From assembly GCA_016521575.1 (NCBI GenBank), contig JAEKDP010000001.1:353894-417893 (forward strand): 64,000 nt of DNA, in the 5' to 3' direction. The notes beneath the pieces are model-generated. The model was not told where the DNA came from. It saw only the letters and a program-made list of their open reading frames with translations, and did no database searches. The translations under genes and the position numbers were made by a program. This document shows positions 36,075 through 44,820 of the stretch, piece by piece. The stretch is from Rhodobacteraceae bacterium F11138. Its GTDB lineage: Bacteria; Pseudomonadota; Alphaproteobacteria; Rhodobacterales; Rhodobacteraceae. Numbering within the stretch: position 1 is the stretch's first letter; every line of letters starts with the position of its first letter.

Positions 36075-36876
36075 ACGTTCACGCCCTCATAGTCCGCTAA
36101 TTCTTGCCGTGGCAAACCAGAAAGGCGGAGTGGGAAAGACCACTACATCGATAAACTTGGCTGCCGCGCTTGCTGAGGTTGGCCAGAAAGTGCTGGTCGT
36201 CGATCTGGATCCCCAGGGAAACGCGTCTACCGGACTAGGTGTTGAGGTTCTTGACCGCGAATACACAACATATGAGTTGCTGGTTGAGAATATCCCACTG
36301 AATGATGCGATTCAGCGGACCAGCGTTCAGAATCTTTCTATCATACCGGCCACCGTTGATTTGAGTTCGGCCGATATCGATTTGATTTCAAATAAGAACC
36401 GCAGCTTTCTGCTGAAAAAAGCACTGCGACAGCCGGAGATGGATCGTTTGGGGTATGATTTTGTCCTTATTGATTGCCCACCTTCACTGAGCCTGTTGAC
36501 AGTCAACGCCATGGTCGCGGCGGATTCGGTTCTGGTGCCGCTGCAAAGTGAGTTTTTTGCATTGGAAGGGCTGTCACAACTGATGCTTACCCTGCGCGAA
36601 GTGCGTCAAACGGCGAATCCAGACCTTCGTATCGAAGGAATCGTGCTTACGATGTACGATAGGCGCAACAATCTTTCGCATCAGGTTGAGCAAGACGCGC
36701 GTGAGAACCTGGGCGATCTGGTCTTTCGAACTTTGATTCCGCGAAATGTAAGGCTGAGCGAGGCACCGTCTTTTGCGATGCCTGTGCTGGCGTATGACAG
36801 CAATTCGCAGGGTGCACAGGCTTATCGGGACCTGGCTTTGGAAATTTTAAGCAACCACAAACAGATGGCTGCCTGA
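36067..36876 (+). CDS. parA: Chromosome partitioning ATPase ParA
   Basis: ParA is the Walker-type ATPase that moves ParB-parS complexes to opposite cell poles. The 269-residue protein has the deviant Walker A KGGVGKTTTSINLA near residue 19, VVDLDPQGNASTGLG, Walker B FVLIDCPPSLSLLTVNAM, and SEAPSFAMPVLAYDSNSQGAQAYRDLA at the end. The start is GTG, with AGGAG six bases upstream inside the rsmG end. Residues before the P-loop are few, so it lacks the long DNA-binding N-domain of plasmid type Ia ParA. Confidence 0.97.
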   Translation: MSERSRPHSPLILAVANQKGGVGKTTTSINLAAALAEVGQKVLVVDLDPQGNASTGLGVEVLDREYTTYELLVENIPLNDAIQRTSVQNLSIIPATVDLSSADIDLISNKNRSFLLKKALRQPEMDRLGYDFVLIDCPPSLSLLTVNAMVAADSVLVPLQSEFFALEGLSQLMLTLREVRQTANPDLRIEGIVLTMYDRRNNLSHQVEQDARENLGDLVFRTLIPRNVRLSEAPSFAMPVLAYDSNSQGAQAYRDLALEILSNHKQMAA

Positions 36877-36888
36877 GGAGAGCAACGA

Positions 36889-37776
36889 ATGGAAAAAAGG
36901 GCAAAACCCAGGGGGCTGGGCCGCGGATTGTCAGCCTTGATGGCGGATGTGACGACCGACGATGAACCACGGTCCGATGGGCGTCGCAATCCGGACATTC
37001 TTGTTCCGATCGAAAAACTGGTGGCCAATCCAAACCAGCCGCGTCGTTCTTTTGTTCAGGACGATCTGGACGACCTTACGGCCTCGATCAAGGAGAAGGG
37101 TGTTCTGCAACCCTTGATCGTGCGCCCGGCACCCAATGGAATGTACGAAATCGTTGCCGGCGAGCGGCGCTGGCGGGCATCGCAACAGGCCCAGTTGCAT
37201 GAAGTGCCGGTCCTCGTGCGGGATTTCGATGACGTCGAAGTTCTTGAAGTTGCGATTATCGAGAACATCCAGCGAGCGGATCTGAACGCGATCGAAGAGG
37301 CCGCCGGATATCGGCAGCTGATGGAAAGTTTTGGGCATACCCAGGAGAAACTGGCCGAAGCCTTGGGGAAAAGCAGAAGCCATATCGCGAACCTGATGCG
37401 GCTTCTGAATCTGCCTGATGATGTGCAATCCTTGGTGCAAAGCGGCAAACTGTCGGCGGGACATGCGCGAACGCTGATTACGGCACCGAACCCTTCTGAA
37501 TTGGCCAAGGCCATTCTGCAGGGCGGATTATCCGTTCGTGCGGCAGAGGCGTTGGTCAAGAAACAGATGAATCCGACCCCGGCGCGGCCCAAGGTCAAGA
37601 CCAGGCCGGTTGAAAAAGACGCGGATACAAAAGCCCTGGAAGGCGATCTTTCGGCCAATCTGGGGATGAAAGTGTCGCTGTCGCACAAACCGGGTCAGGA
37701 AGCCGGCGAATTGACGATCAAGTATGAATCACTGGATGACCTTGATACGCTATGCCGGATGCTCAGCGGGTCCTAA
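36889..37776 (+). CDS. parB: Chromosome partitioning protein ParB
   Basis: ParB is the CTP-dependent DNA clamp that loads at parS. The 295-residue protein starts with the ParA-stimulating basic segment KPRGLGRGLSALMAD. It has the CTP-binding motif VAGERRWRASQQA (GERRxR), the helix-turn-helix HTQEKLAEALGKSRSHIANLMRLL, and a C-terminal dimerisation domain (GELTIKYESLDDLDTLCRML). It follows parA after 12 bases and meets hemW tail to tail with a four-base overlap. Confidence 0.97.
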   Translation: MEKRAKPRGLGRGLSALMADVTTDDEPRSDGRRNPDILVPIEKLVANPNQPRRSFVQDDLDDLTASIKEKGVLQPLIVRPAPNGMYEIVAGERRWRASQQAQLHEVPVLVRDFDDVEVLEVAIIENIQRADLNAIEEAAGYRQLMESFGHTQEKLAEALGKSRSHIANLMRLLNLPDDVQSLVQSGKLSAGHARTLITAPNPSELAKAILQGGLSVRAAEALVKKQMNPTPARPKVKTRPVEKDADTKALEGDLSANLGMKVSLSHKPGQEAGELTIKYESLDDLDTLCRMLSGS

Positions 37777-38930
37777 GCGGTCAGAAACTCGGATATTATC
37801 GCGTTCAAAACCATAAACCCTTGTTTATTAACGGATAAATATCCGTCTCGCACCGAGATCATGCCCAATTCCATGAGCGTGTTTCGCGCCGCGATGCCGA
37901 GAGGTCTGCCAGCCATCGCTTCATAGCGTCTGATGTCCAGGCCGGTTTTCAACCGCAGGCCCATCATCAGGTATTCTTCAGCCTGTTCCAGACCGCTCAG
38001 GGCTGATTTCAGCGTGTCGCCGTTTCCCAAGGCGGCTTCAGACAGCCATTTCTGCGGGTTGCGATGGGCCTCGGTGGCATATCTTTGACCTGCGATGGTC
38101 ATACGTCCGTGGGCACCCGGACCGATCCCGGCATAGTCGCCGCCCTGCCAGTATATCAGATTGTGCCGCGATTCCGCCCCGGGGCGGGCGTGGTTGGAAA
38201 CCTCGTACATCGGCGACCCGTGCTTTTCGCACAGATCCTGCGTCAGATCGTACATATCCGCCGACAGATCGTCTTTTGGCAAGCCGCGCAGCTTTCCGGC
38301 GGCGAAACGATCCCCGAAGGCTGTCCCTGACTCGATCGTCAACTGATACAGTGACAAATGGTCCGCCGCCATGTTCAGGGCTTCGGTCAGTTCAGCCCGC
38401 CATTGATCAAGGGTCTGATCCTGGCGGGCATAGATCAAATCAAAACTGACCCGTTCAAAACAGTTTCGGGCAATATCAAAGGCCCGGCGCGCGTCCGCAA
38501 CGTTGTGAAGCCGACCCAGACGTCGCAAATCCGCGTCATTCAGCGCCTGAATTCCCATTGAGACGCGATTGACCCCGGCATCTCCGAAATCCGCAAACCG
38601 CCCGGCATCGACCGATCCGGGGTTGGCTTCCAGGGTGATTTCGATGTCATTGGCGAAGTTCCAGTGGCGCGACGCAGCCTGAATGATCTGTGAAACCGTG
38701 TCCGGGTCCATCAGGCTGGGGGTACCTCCGCCGAAAAAGATCGACCGCAGCGTCCGGTTGGGTGCCAGGGCGGCAACGCGGTTCAGTTCCGAAATATAGG
38801 CTGTTTTCCACGCGGAATGATCGATGGTTCGCGATACATGGCTGTTGAAGTCGCAATAGGGGCATTTGGCCTGACAGAATGGCCAATGCACATAGAGGCC
38901 AAATCCCCCGTGTTGCCAATCCTCAACCAA
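37773..38930 (-). CDS. hemW: Radical SAM protein HemW (HemN-like, haem chaperone)
   Basis: The 385-residue radical SAM protein has the [4Fe-4S] motif CQAKCPYC at about residues 19-26, FFGGGTPSLM, EANPGSVD and RVSMGIQALND. It is often annotated as oxygen-independent coproporphyrinogen III oxidase, but this position next to rdgB and rph and the short N-terminus fit HemW. HemW proteins bind haem and deliver it to respiratory enzymes rather than act as oxidases. It overlaps rdgB by eight bases. Confidence 0.92.
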   Translation of the reverse strand: MVEDWQHGGFGLYVHWPFCQAKCPYCDFNSHVSRTIDHSAWKTAYISELNRVAALAPNRTLRSIFFGGGTPSLMDPDTVSQIIQAASRHWNFANDIEITLEANPGSVDAGRFADFGDAGVNRVSMGIQALNDADLRRLGRLHNVADARRAFDIARNCFERVSFDLIYARQDQTLDQWRAELTEALNMAADHLSLYQLTIESGTAFGDRFAAGKLRGLPKDDLSADMYDLTQDLCEKHGSPMYEVSNHARPGAESRHNLIYWQGGDYAGIGPGAHGRMTIAGQRYATEAHRNPQKWLSEAALGNGDTLKSALSGLEQAEEYLMMGLRLKTGLDIRRYEAMAGRPLGIAARNTLMELGMISVRDGYLSVNKQGFMVLNAIISEFLTA

Positions 38931-39534
38931 AACAACCCGCGACGAACAGGTTCACGGCCTTGGCGCGATGGCTGATCCTGTTCTTTTCCCAGCGATCCAT
39001 CTGGCCGAATGTGATGTCATATCCCTGCGGAACAAAAATCGGGTCGTACCCGTGTCCCTGATCGCCCCGCATCGGCCAAACGACGCGGCCGGGCATCACG
39101 CCGGCGAAGACTTCGTCATGCCCGTCCGGCCAGGCCAGGACCAGGGTACAACAGAACCGGGCAGTCCGGGGGTGGGGGGCGTTCTTGGCCTCCAGTTCGT
39201 CATGGGTGCGTTGCATGGCCATTACGAAATCACGGCCTGTGGGGGTTTCGGCCCAGTCGGCGGTATAGACGCCGGGTGCGCCGCCAAGGGCGTCGATCTC
39301 GATGCCTGAATCATCGGACAGGGCGGGCAGGCCGGTGGCCTTTGCGGCGGCATGGGCCTTGATCCTGGCGTTCCCGACAAAGGTGGTTTCGGTTTCCTCG
39401 GGTTCGGGCAGGTTCATTTCACCGGCACCGACGGCTGAAACCCCGTAGGGTTCCAGCAAATGCGCCATTTCTTCCAGCTTGCCCTTGTTGTGTGTGGCAA
39501 TCAGCAGCCGGTCGCCGATGAATTTTCGTGTCAT
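38923..39534 (-). CDS. rdgB: dITP/XTP pyrophosphatase (RdgB/HAM1)
   Basis: RdgB removes non-canonical purine triphosphates (dITP, XTP) from the nucleotide pool. The 203-residue protein has the N-terminal [64 protein letters not shown] and the closing ISHRAKAV. The ATG at 39534 is chosen over an in-frame start at 39753, which adds 73 Arg-rich residues inside rph. It overlaps rph by four bases. Confidence 0.96.
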   Translation of the reverse strand: MTRKFIGDRLLIATHNKGKLEEMAHLLEPYGVSAVGAGEMNLPEPEETETTFVGNARIKAHAAAKATGLPALSDDSGIEIDALGGAPGVYTADWAETPTGRDFVMAMQRTHDELEAKNAPHPRTARFCCTLVLAWPDGHDEVFAGVMPGRVVWPMRGDQGHGYDPIFVPQGYDITFGQMDRWEKNRISHRAKAVNLFVAGCFG

Positions 39535-40241
39535 GTGGCCGCCTTTTGTGCCGCGGCCAGCTCTGCCACGCCTTTTTCGGCCAGATCCATCAAGGTGTTC
39601 ATCTGATCGCGTGAAAACACCGAACCTTCGGCGGACATCTGGACTTCGATCAGTTTGCCGGACCCGGTCATGACGAAATTGCCGTCCACCCCGGCTTCGC
39701 TGTCTTCGGGATAATCCAGATCCAGTACCGGCTGGCCTGCGTAGATGCCGCAACTGACTGCGGCGACCGGATCGATCAGCGGGTCGGAAATGACATCTCC
39801 GGCTTTCATCAGCTTATTCACGGCCAGCCGCAGGGCAACCCAGCCCCCCGTGATGGATGCACAGCGGGTGCCGCCATCGGCCTGCAACACGTCGCAGTCG
39901 ACGGTGATCTGGCGTTCGCCCAGGGCGACACGATCGACCCCGGCGCGCAATGCGCGTCCGATCAGGCGCTGGATTTCCACCGTGCGGCCGCCTTGTTTGC
40001 CGGTCGCTGCCTCGCGGCGCATCCGGGTGTTGGTTGCGCGGGGCAGCATGCCATATTCCGCCGTGACCCAACCCAGCCCGGATCCCTTGATGAAGGGTGG
40101 CACACGGTCTTCGATCGTGGCGGTACACAGCACATGTGTTTCCCCGATTTTGATCAGGCACGAGCCTTCCGCATGTTTTGTGAACCCGGTTTCGATTGAA
40201 ACCGGACGCATTTCGCCTAAATCTCGTCCCGAAGGTCGCAT
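39531..40241 (-). CDS. rph: Ribonuclease PH
   Basis: RNase PH is a phosphorolytic 3'-5' exonuclease that trims tRNA precursors. The 236 residues include [38 protein letters not shown], the phosphate site [20 protein letters not shown] and [18 protein letters not shown]. It is first in the leftward rph-rdgB-hemW operon and diverges from hrcA across 114 bases. Confidence 0.97.
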   Translation of the reverse strand: MRPSGRDLGEMRPVSIETGFTKHAEGSCLIKIGETHVLCTATIEDRVPPFIKGSGLGWVTAEYGMLPRATNTRMRREAATGKQGGRTVEIQRLIGRALRAGVDRVALGERQITVDCDVLQADGGTRCASITGGWVALRLAVNKLMKAGDVISDPLIDPVAAVSCGIYAGQPVLDLDYPEDSEAGVDGNFVMTGSGKLIEVQMSAEGSVFSRDQMNTLMDLAEKGVAELAAAQKAAT

Positions 40242-40302
40242 GGAAAATCCCCTTGTTGTCAGGCCCGCAATACCGTTGCACGCCGTGATGATGCAACCCC
40301 GA

Positions 40303-40330
40303 TTGACCTTTGGTACCAGTGGACTTTAAT
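40303..40330 (+). promoter_or_regulatory. Predicted hrcA promoter
   Basis: TTGACC (40303-40308) and TTTAAT (40325-40330) are spaced by 16 bases. The first in-frame ATG of hrcA (40329) lies inside this -10 box, which argues for the downstream start at 40356. No CIRCE inverted repeat was seen here. Confidence 0.5.
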
Positions 40331-40355
40331 GGCGATCCGGCCAAGGATGGTGCAC

Positions 40356-41420
40356 ATGAACAGTGCTACGAAAATTCTGGAAGAACTGAACGACCGCTCC
40401 CGCGAGGTGTTTCGGTCGGTGGTCGAGTCCTACCTGGACACGGGCGATCCCGTGGGCAGCCGGACTCTGACCCGGACGCTGAGCGAACAGGTCAGCGCGG
40501 CCACCGTTCGAAATGTCATGCAGGACCTTGAATATCTGGGTCTGCTGGACAGCCCTCATGTCAGCGCGGGGCGTATTCCGACCCAGATGGGGTTGCGGAT
40601 GTTCGTCGATGGCTTGCTTGAAGTCGGTGATCTGGACGCGTCGGATCGCCAGAAGCTGGATCAGACACTGGATCGCAATTCTTCGGATGTCGGCGGGATG
40701 CTTGACCGGTTGGGCGCGGCACTGTCCGGGGTGACCCAGGGCGCATCGCTGGTGCTGACCCCGAAACATGAGGCGGCGATACGGCACATTGAATTCGTGT
40801 CGCTCGCGCATGATCGCGCGCTGGTCGTGATTGTCTTTTCCGATGGCCATGTAGAGAACCGGCTGTTCACACCGCCAGCGGGACAAACACCCAGTTCGAT
40901 GCGCGAGGCCGCCAATTTTCTGAACGCCCTGATTGAAGGCAAGACCCTGAGCGAGGTGCGCCGCACGATCCAGATCGAAATTGCAAGGCGCCGTCGTGAA
41001 ATCGATGACCTGGCCGGGCAGATGGTCGACAGCGGCCTGGCCGTCTGGGAGGGGGATGGACAGGAATCCGACCGTCTGATCGTGCGTGGCCGGGCGAATC
41101 TGCTGGGGCGAGAGGATGAAGGCGAAGAGCTGGAACGCATCCGGACCCTGTTTGACGACCTTGAACGCAAGCGTGACATCGAGGAATTCCTGCAACTCAC
41201 CGAGGAAGGTGAAGGCGTGCGCATTTTTATCGGCTCGGAGAACAAACTTTTCTCACTTTCGGGTTCCTCTTTGGTTGTGTCTCCATATATGAACTCTGAT
41301 CGAAAGATTATCGGCGCGGTGGGCGTGATTGGCCCGACGCGCCTGAATTATGGGCGGATCGTGCCGATCGTGGACTACACGGCGCAGCTGGTGGGACGGT
41401 TGATTTCCGACCGCAGTTAG
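40356..41420 (+). CDS. hrcA: Heat-inducible transcription repressor HrcA
   Basis: HrcA binds CIRCE operators of groESL and other chaperone genes. The 354 residues have a winged helix N-terminus (NDRSREVFRSVVESYLDTGDPVGSRTLTRTL, SAATVRNVMQDLEYLGLL) and the signature SPHVSAGRIPTQMGLRMFVD. The C-terminus ends IGAVGVIGPTRLNYGRIVPIVDYTAQL. The ATG at 40356 has AAGGA at good spacing; the ATG at 40329 overlaps the predicted promoter. grpE follows nine bases after the stop. Confidence 0.95.
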   Translation: MNSATKILEELNDRSREVFRSVVESYLDTGDPVGSRTLTRTLSEQVSAATVRNVMQDLEYLGLLDSPHVSAGRIPTQMGLRMFVDGLLEVGDLDASDRQKLDQTLDRNSSDVGGMLDRLGAALSGVTQGASLVLTPKHEAAIRHIEFVSLAHDRALVVIVFSDGHVENRLFTPPAGQTPSSMREAANFLNALIEGKTLSEVRRTIQIEIARRRREIDDLAGQMVDSGLAVWEGDGQESDRLIVRGRANLLGREDEGEELERIRTLFDDLERKRDIEEFLQLTEEGEGVRIFIGSENKLFSLSGSSLVVSPYMNSDRKIIGAVGVIGPTRLNYGRIVPIVDYTAQLVGRLISDRS

Positions 41421-41429
41421 AGGTGAAAG

Positions 41430-41993
41430 ATGACAGAGTCGAAGAACAACGATTTTCTGGATGATTTGGCGGCAATGGAAGCCGAAGAGATGGCGGACGA
41501 GCAGGCCGAACTTGAGCCAGAGGCAATCGAGCTGGATTCCCTGCGGGCCGAGCGGGATGAATACCGTGACCGCTACATGCGTGCTCTGGCCGAGGCCGAA
41601 AATGCCAGAAAGCGCTCGGACCGCTCTCGGCGGGAAGCCGAGCAATATGGCGGCAGCAAGCTGGCCCGTGACGTGTTGCCGGTCTATGACAACATGAAGC
41701 GCGCGCTGGACGCGGTCACCGACGAGCAGAAACAGGCCTCTGCCGCCCTGATCGAAGGGATCGAGCTGACCATGCGCGAACTGGTCAATGTTTTCGGGAA
41801 ACACGGCATCCAGGTGATCGCGCCCGACATCGGGGATCGGTTCGATCCGCAGATGCATGAAGCCATGTTCGAAGCACCGGTGCCCGGTACGCAGGCCGGG
41901 GATATCATTCAGGTCTCTGCCGAAGGTTTCATGCTGCATGATCGGCTGTTGCGCCCGGCCCAGGTCGGGGTGTCTTCGACGCCAGCGTCGTAA
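41430..41993 (+). CDS. grpE: Nucleotide exchange factor GrpE
   Basis: GrpE releases ADP from DnaK. The 187-residue protein has an acidic N-terminal coiled coil (about residues 10-75, rich in Glu and Ala), RDRYMRALAEAENARKRSDR, and the beta domain IQVIAPDIGDRFDPQMHEAMFEAPVPG. hrcA-grpE is a common operon; dnaK and dnaJ are not in this window. A strong terminator follows. Confidence 0.96.
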   Translation: MTESKNNDFLDDLAAMEAEEMADEQAELEPEAIELDSLRAERDEYRDRYMRALAEAENARKRSDRSRREAEQYGGSKLARDVLPVYDNMKRALDAVTDEQKQASAALIEGIELTMRELVNVFGKHGIQVIAPDIGDRFDPQMHEAMFEAPVPGTQAGDIIQVSAEGFMLHDRLLRPAQVGVSSTPAS

Positions 41994-42033
41994 GGTCGGC
42001 GCGCCCCATCGGTGCACGGGGTTCGCAGGATTC

Positions 42034-42068
42034 AGAGACGGTCAGGAACTGGCCGTCTCTTTCATTTT
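42034..42068 (+). terminator. Rho-independent terminator of hrcA-grpE
   Basis: AGAGACGG (42034-42041) pairs perfectly with CCGTCTCT (42053-42060), followed by TTCATTTT. The stem overlaps the 3' end of the convergent mutS, so the last mutS codons double as the terminator of grpE. Confidence 0.85.
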
Positions 42069-44681
42069 ATAGATCAGGTCCAGCGCCTCTCTGGGTGTCA
42101 GTTCGTCCGGGTGGATGCTGTCCAGCAGTTCCAGCGCGGGCGATACCTTGGCCGGTGCGGACGGTGGTGGCGCGGGGGCCACCGAGAACAGCGGAAGATC
42201 GTCGATCAGCGCCTTCCGGGTCGCACCGCCTTCGCGTTCGCCTTTTTCCAGCGCTTTCAGGACCACGCGTGCGCGGTCCAGAACCGATTGCGGCAATCCG
42301 GCCAGCTGGGCCACCTGCACCCCGTATGATCGGTCGGCGGCACCTTTCCTGACCTCATGCAGAAAGATCACGTCGCCTTGCCATTCCTTGACGGCCACGG
42401 TGGCGTTTTCGACCCCGTCCAGCTTGCCGGCCAGGGCGGTCAGTTCGTGATAATGGGTGGCAAACAATGCGCGGCTCTTGTTGGAGGCATGCAGATGTTC
42501 CAGTGTCGCCCACGCGATTGAAAGCCCGTCATAGGTTGCGGTACCGCGGCCGATTTCATCCAGTATGACCAGCGCCCGGTCGTCGGCCTGATTGAGGATC
42601 GCGGCGGTCTCGACCATTTCAACCATGAAGGTCGAGCGTCCGCGCGCCAGATCGTCCGACGCGCCAACCCGGCTGAACAACTGGCTGACCAGCCCGATAT
42701 GGGCCGAAGTAGCGGGCACATAGCTGCCGATCTGCGCCAGCAGGGCAATCAACGCATTCTGCCGCAGAAACGTGGATTTGCCCGCCATGTTGGGGCCGGT
42801 CAACAGCCAGATCTTGGCCGCGTCACCAGCCGAAAGATCACAGTCGTTGGCAATGAAACTGTCGCCGCCCTGTTGCCGCAATGCCTGTTCTACTACCGGG
42901 TGACGCCCGCCGGTGATGGCAAAGGCGCGGCTTTCATCGACCTTAGGGCGGCACCAGTTCTCGGCCATCGCCAGATCGGACAGCCCAGTGGCAAGGTCCA
43001 GCTCTGCCAGGGCGCGCGAAGCCAGGCCGATGCGCGCCGCTTGCTCCAGAACCGCGGTCCTGAGGCGTTCAAACAGTTGTTTCTCGATCTCCAGCGCCCG
43101 GTTCCCGGCGTTCAGGATGCGGGTTTCCATTTCGCTGAGCTCGACGGTGGTGAACCGCACCTGGTTGGCGGTGGTCTGGCGGTGGATGTAGCTTTCCGAC
43201 AGGGGTGCAGACAGCATCTTGGTGGCGTGCGTCGCCGTTGTCTCGATGAAATAGCCCAACACGTTGTTATGCTTGATCTTCAGGCTGCTGATGCCCGTAT
43301 GTTCGGCATATCTTTGCTGCATTTCCGCGATCACCGAACGGCCTTCGTCGCGCAGGGTTCGGCTTTCATCCAGATCGGGGTCGAACCCGGTCGCGATGAA
43401 GCCGCCGTCGCGTGCCATCAGGGGCGGTTCTGCAACCAATGCCGTGTCCAGCAGCGCGGTCAGCTCATCGAACCCGGTCAGATCGCGGGTCGCGGCGGCC
43501 AACAGGTCGGGCAGATCGGCGGCCAGGCATTGCTGCGCGATGACGGATGCCTGGGCCAGTCCGGTGCGCAGTGCGGAAAGGTCGCGCGGTCCACCACGAT
43601 CCAGCGACAGGCGGGACAGGGCACGGTCCAGATCGGGGGTCTTGCGCAATGCCACGCGCAGATCGCTGGCCAGCTTGTCATTCTCCAGCATGAACCCGAC
43701 TGCATTCAGCCGGGATTGCACCAGATCCAGATCGCGCGAGGGGCTGGACAGACGTTGTTCCAGCAGGCGGGCGCCGCCGGGCGTCACTGTACGGTCGATC
43801 GCCGACAGCAAGGATCCGGCGCGGCTGCCGGACAGGGAACGCGTCAGTTCCAGATTGCGCCGTGTCGCGGCGTCGATCTGCACCACGCGGGTTTCGGCTT
43901 CGCGCTGCGGTTTTTGCAGCAGGGGCAGTTTACCCTTCTGCGTGATGTCCAGATAATCGATCAGGGCGCCCATCGCCGAAATCTCGGCCCGTTCAAAGGC
44001 CCCGAAGGCATCCAGGGTTCCGACAGAGAACAGATCACACAGGCGCGTTGCCGCCGTCGTGCTGTCAAAACTGGCGCGGCCCAGAGGCGTGAGGGCAAGC
44101 CCAAGATCCGTGGCATCCGAATGCAGTTGCGGTTCTGCCGCATCGGGCACGATCAGTTCGGAGGGGGCCAGCCGGGCCAGCTCGGGCACCAGCCGGGCGC
44201 GGCTTAGCGGCATGACGTGAAAGGCACCGGTGGAAATGTCCGCCCAGGCCAATGCACACTGATCCCGCACTTCGGAAAACGCGGCCAGGAAATTGTGCCG
44301 ACGCGCTTCAAGCAATGCGTCTTCGGTCAGGGTGCCGGGCGTGACCAGACGCACGACTTCGCGTCGCACCACGGATTTTGACCCGCGTTTCTTGGCTTCG
44401 GCGGGGCTTTCCATCTGTTCGCAGACAGCAACGCGAAACCCTTTGCGGATCAAGGTCAGGAAATAGCCTTCGGCGGCGTGCACCGGGACCCCGCACATGG
44501 GAATGTCGGCACCATCATGCTTGCCGCGCCGGGTCAGGGCGATGTCCAGCGCCTGGGCCGCGGCGACGGCATCATCAAAGAACATCTCGTAAAAATCACC
44601 CATGCGATAGAACAACAGGGCGTCTGCATGGTCCGCCTTGATTTCCAGATATTGCGCCATCATCGGTGTCGTTTTGGCCAC
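42042..44681 (-). CDS. mutS: DNA mismatch repair protein MutS
   Basis: MutS recognises mismatches and short loops. The 879-residue protein shows the mismatch-binding N-domain with the Phe-x-Glu motif in FYRMGDFYEMFF, the connector, core and clamp domains, Walker A LLTGPNMAGKSTFLRQ, STFMVEMVETA, Walker B VILDEIGRGTATYDGLSIAWA, and ATHYHELTALA. I choose GTG at 44681, with GGGGGA six bases upstream; another GTG at 44732 gives 17 more residues. It diverges from maeB. Confidence 0.95.
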   Translation of the reverse strand: MAKTTPMMAQYLEIKADHADALLFYRMGDFYEMFFDDAVAAAQALDIALTRRGKHDGADIPMCGVPVHAAEGYFLTLIRKGFRVAVCEQMESPAEAKKRGSKSVVRREVVRLVTPGTLTEDALLEARRHNFLAAFSEVRDQCALAWADISTGAFHVMPLSRARLVPELARLAPSELIVPDAAEPQLHSDATDLGLALTPLGRASFDSTTAATRLCDLFSVGTLDAFGAFERAEISAMGALIDYLDITQKGKLPLLQKPQREAETRVVQIDAATRRNLELTRSLSGSRAGSLLSAIDRTVTPGGARLLEQRLSSPSRDLDLVQSRLNAVGFMLENDKLASDLRVALRKTPDLDRALSRLSLDRGGPRDLSALRTGLAQASVIAQQCLAADLPDLLAAATRDLTGFDELTALLDTALVAEPPLMARDGGFIATGFDPDLDESRTLRDEGRSVIAEMQQRYAEHTGISSLKIKHNNVLGYFIETTATHATKMLSAPLSESYIHRQTTANQVRFTTVELSEMETRILNAGNRALEIEKQLFERLRTAVLEQAARIGLASRALAELDLATGLSDLAMAENWCRPKVDESRAFAITGGRHPVVEQALRQQGGDSFIANDCDLSAGDAAKIWLLTGPNMAGKSTFLRQNALIALLAQIGSYVPATSAHIGLVSQLFSRVGASDDLARGRSTFMVEMVETAAILNQADDRALVILDEIGRGTATYDGLSIAWATLEHLHASNKSRALFATHYHELTALAGKLDGVENATVAVKEWQGDVIFLHEVRKGAADRSYGVQVAQLAGLPQSVLDRARVVLKALEKGEREGGATRKALIDDLPLFSVAPAPPPSAPAKVSPALELLDSIHPDELTPREALDLIYKMKETASS

Positions 44682-44820
44682 GAAACGTCCCCCGGTTTTC
44701 GGATCAAGGGCGACCTTACAAATGGCGCGCACCCGGCGAAAGGCGAAAACGCATTGCTGTTGAGACCATCCCGGTCACAGGGTATGACGCGCAAACAACA
44801 TACAAAAAAGGGCGTTCGGG

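Noticed and set aside
40242-40355. CIRCE operator upstream of hrcA
   Set aside because: No GCACTC...GAGTGC inverted repeat is present, only a housekeeping-type promoter.
42699-44207. 502-codon ORF opposite mutS
   Set aside because: It is antisense to MutS catalytic domains and Gln/Arg/Gly-rich; a product of GC-rich codon bias.
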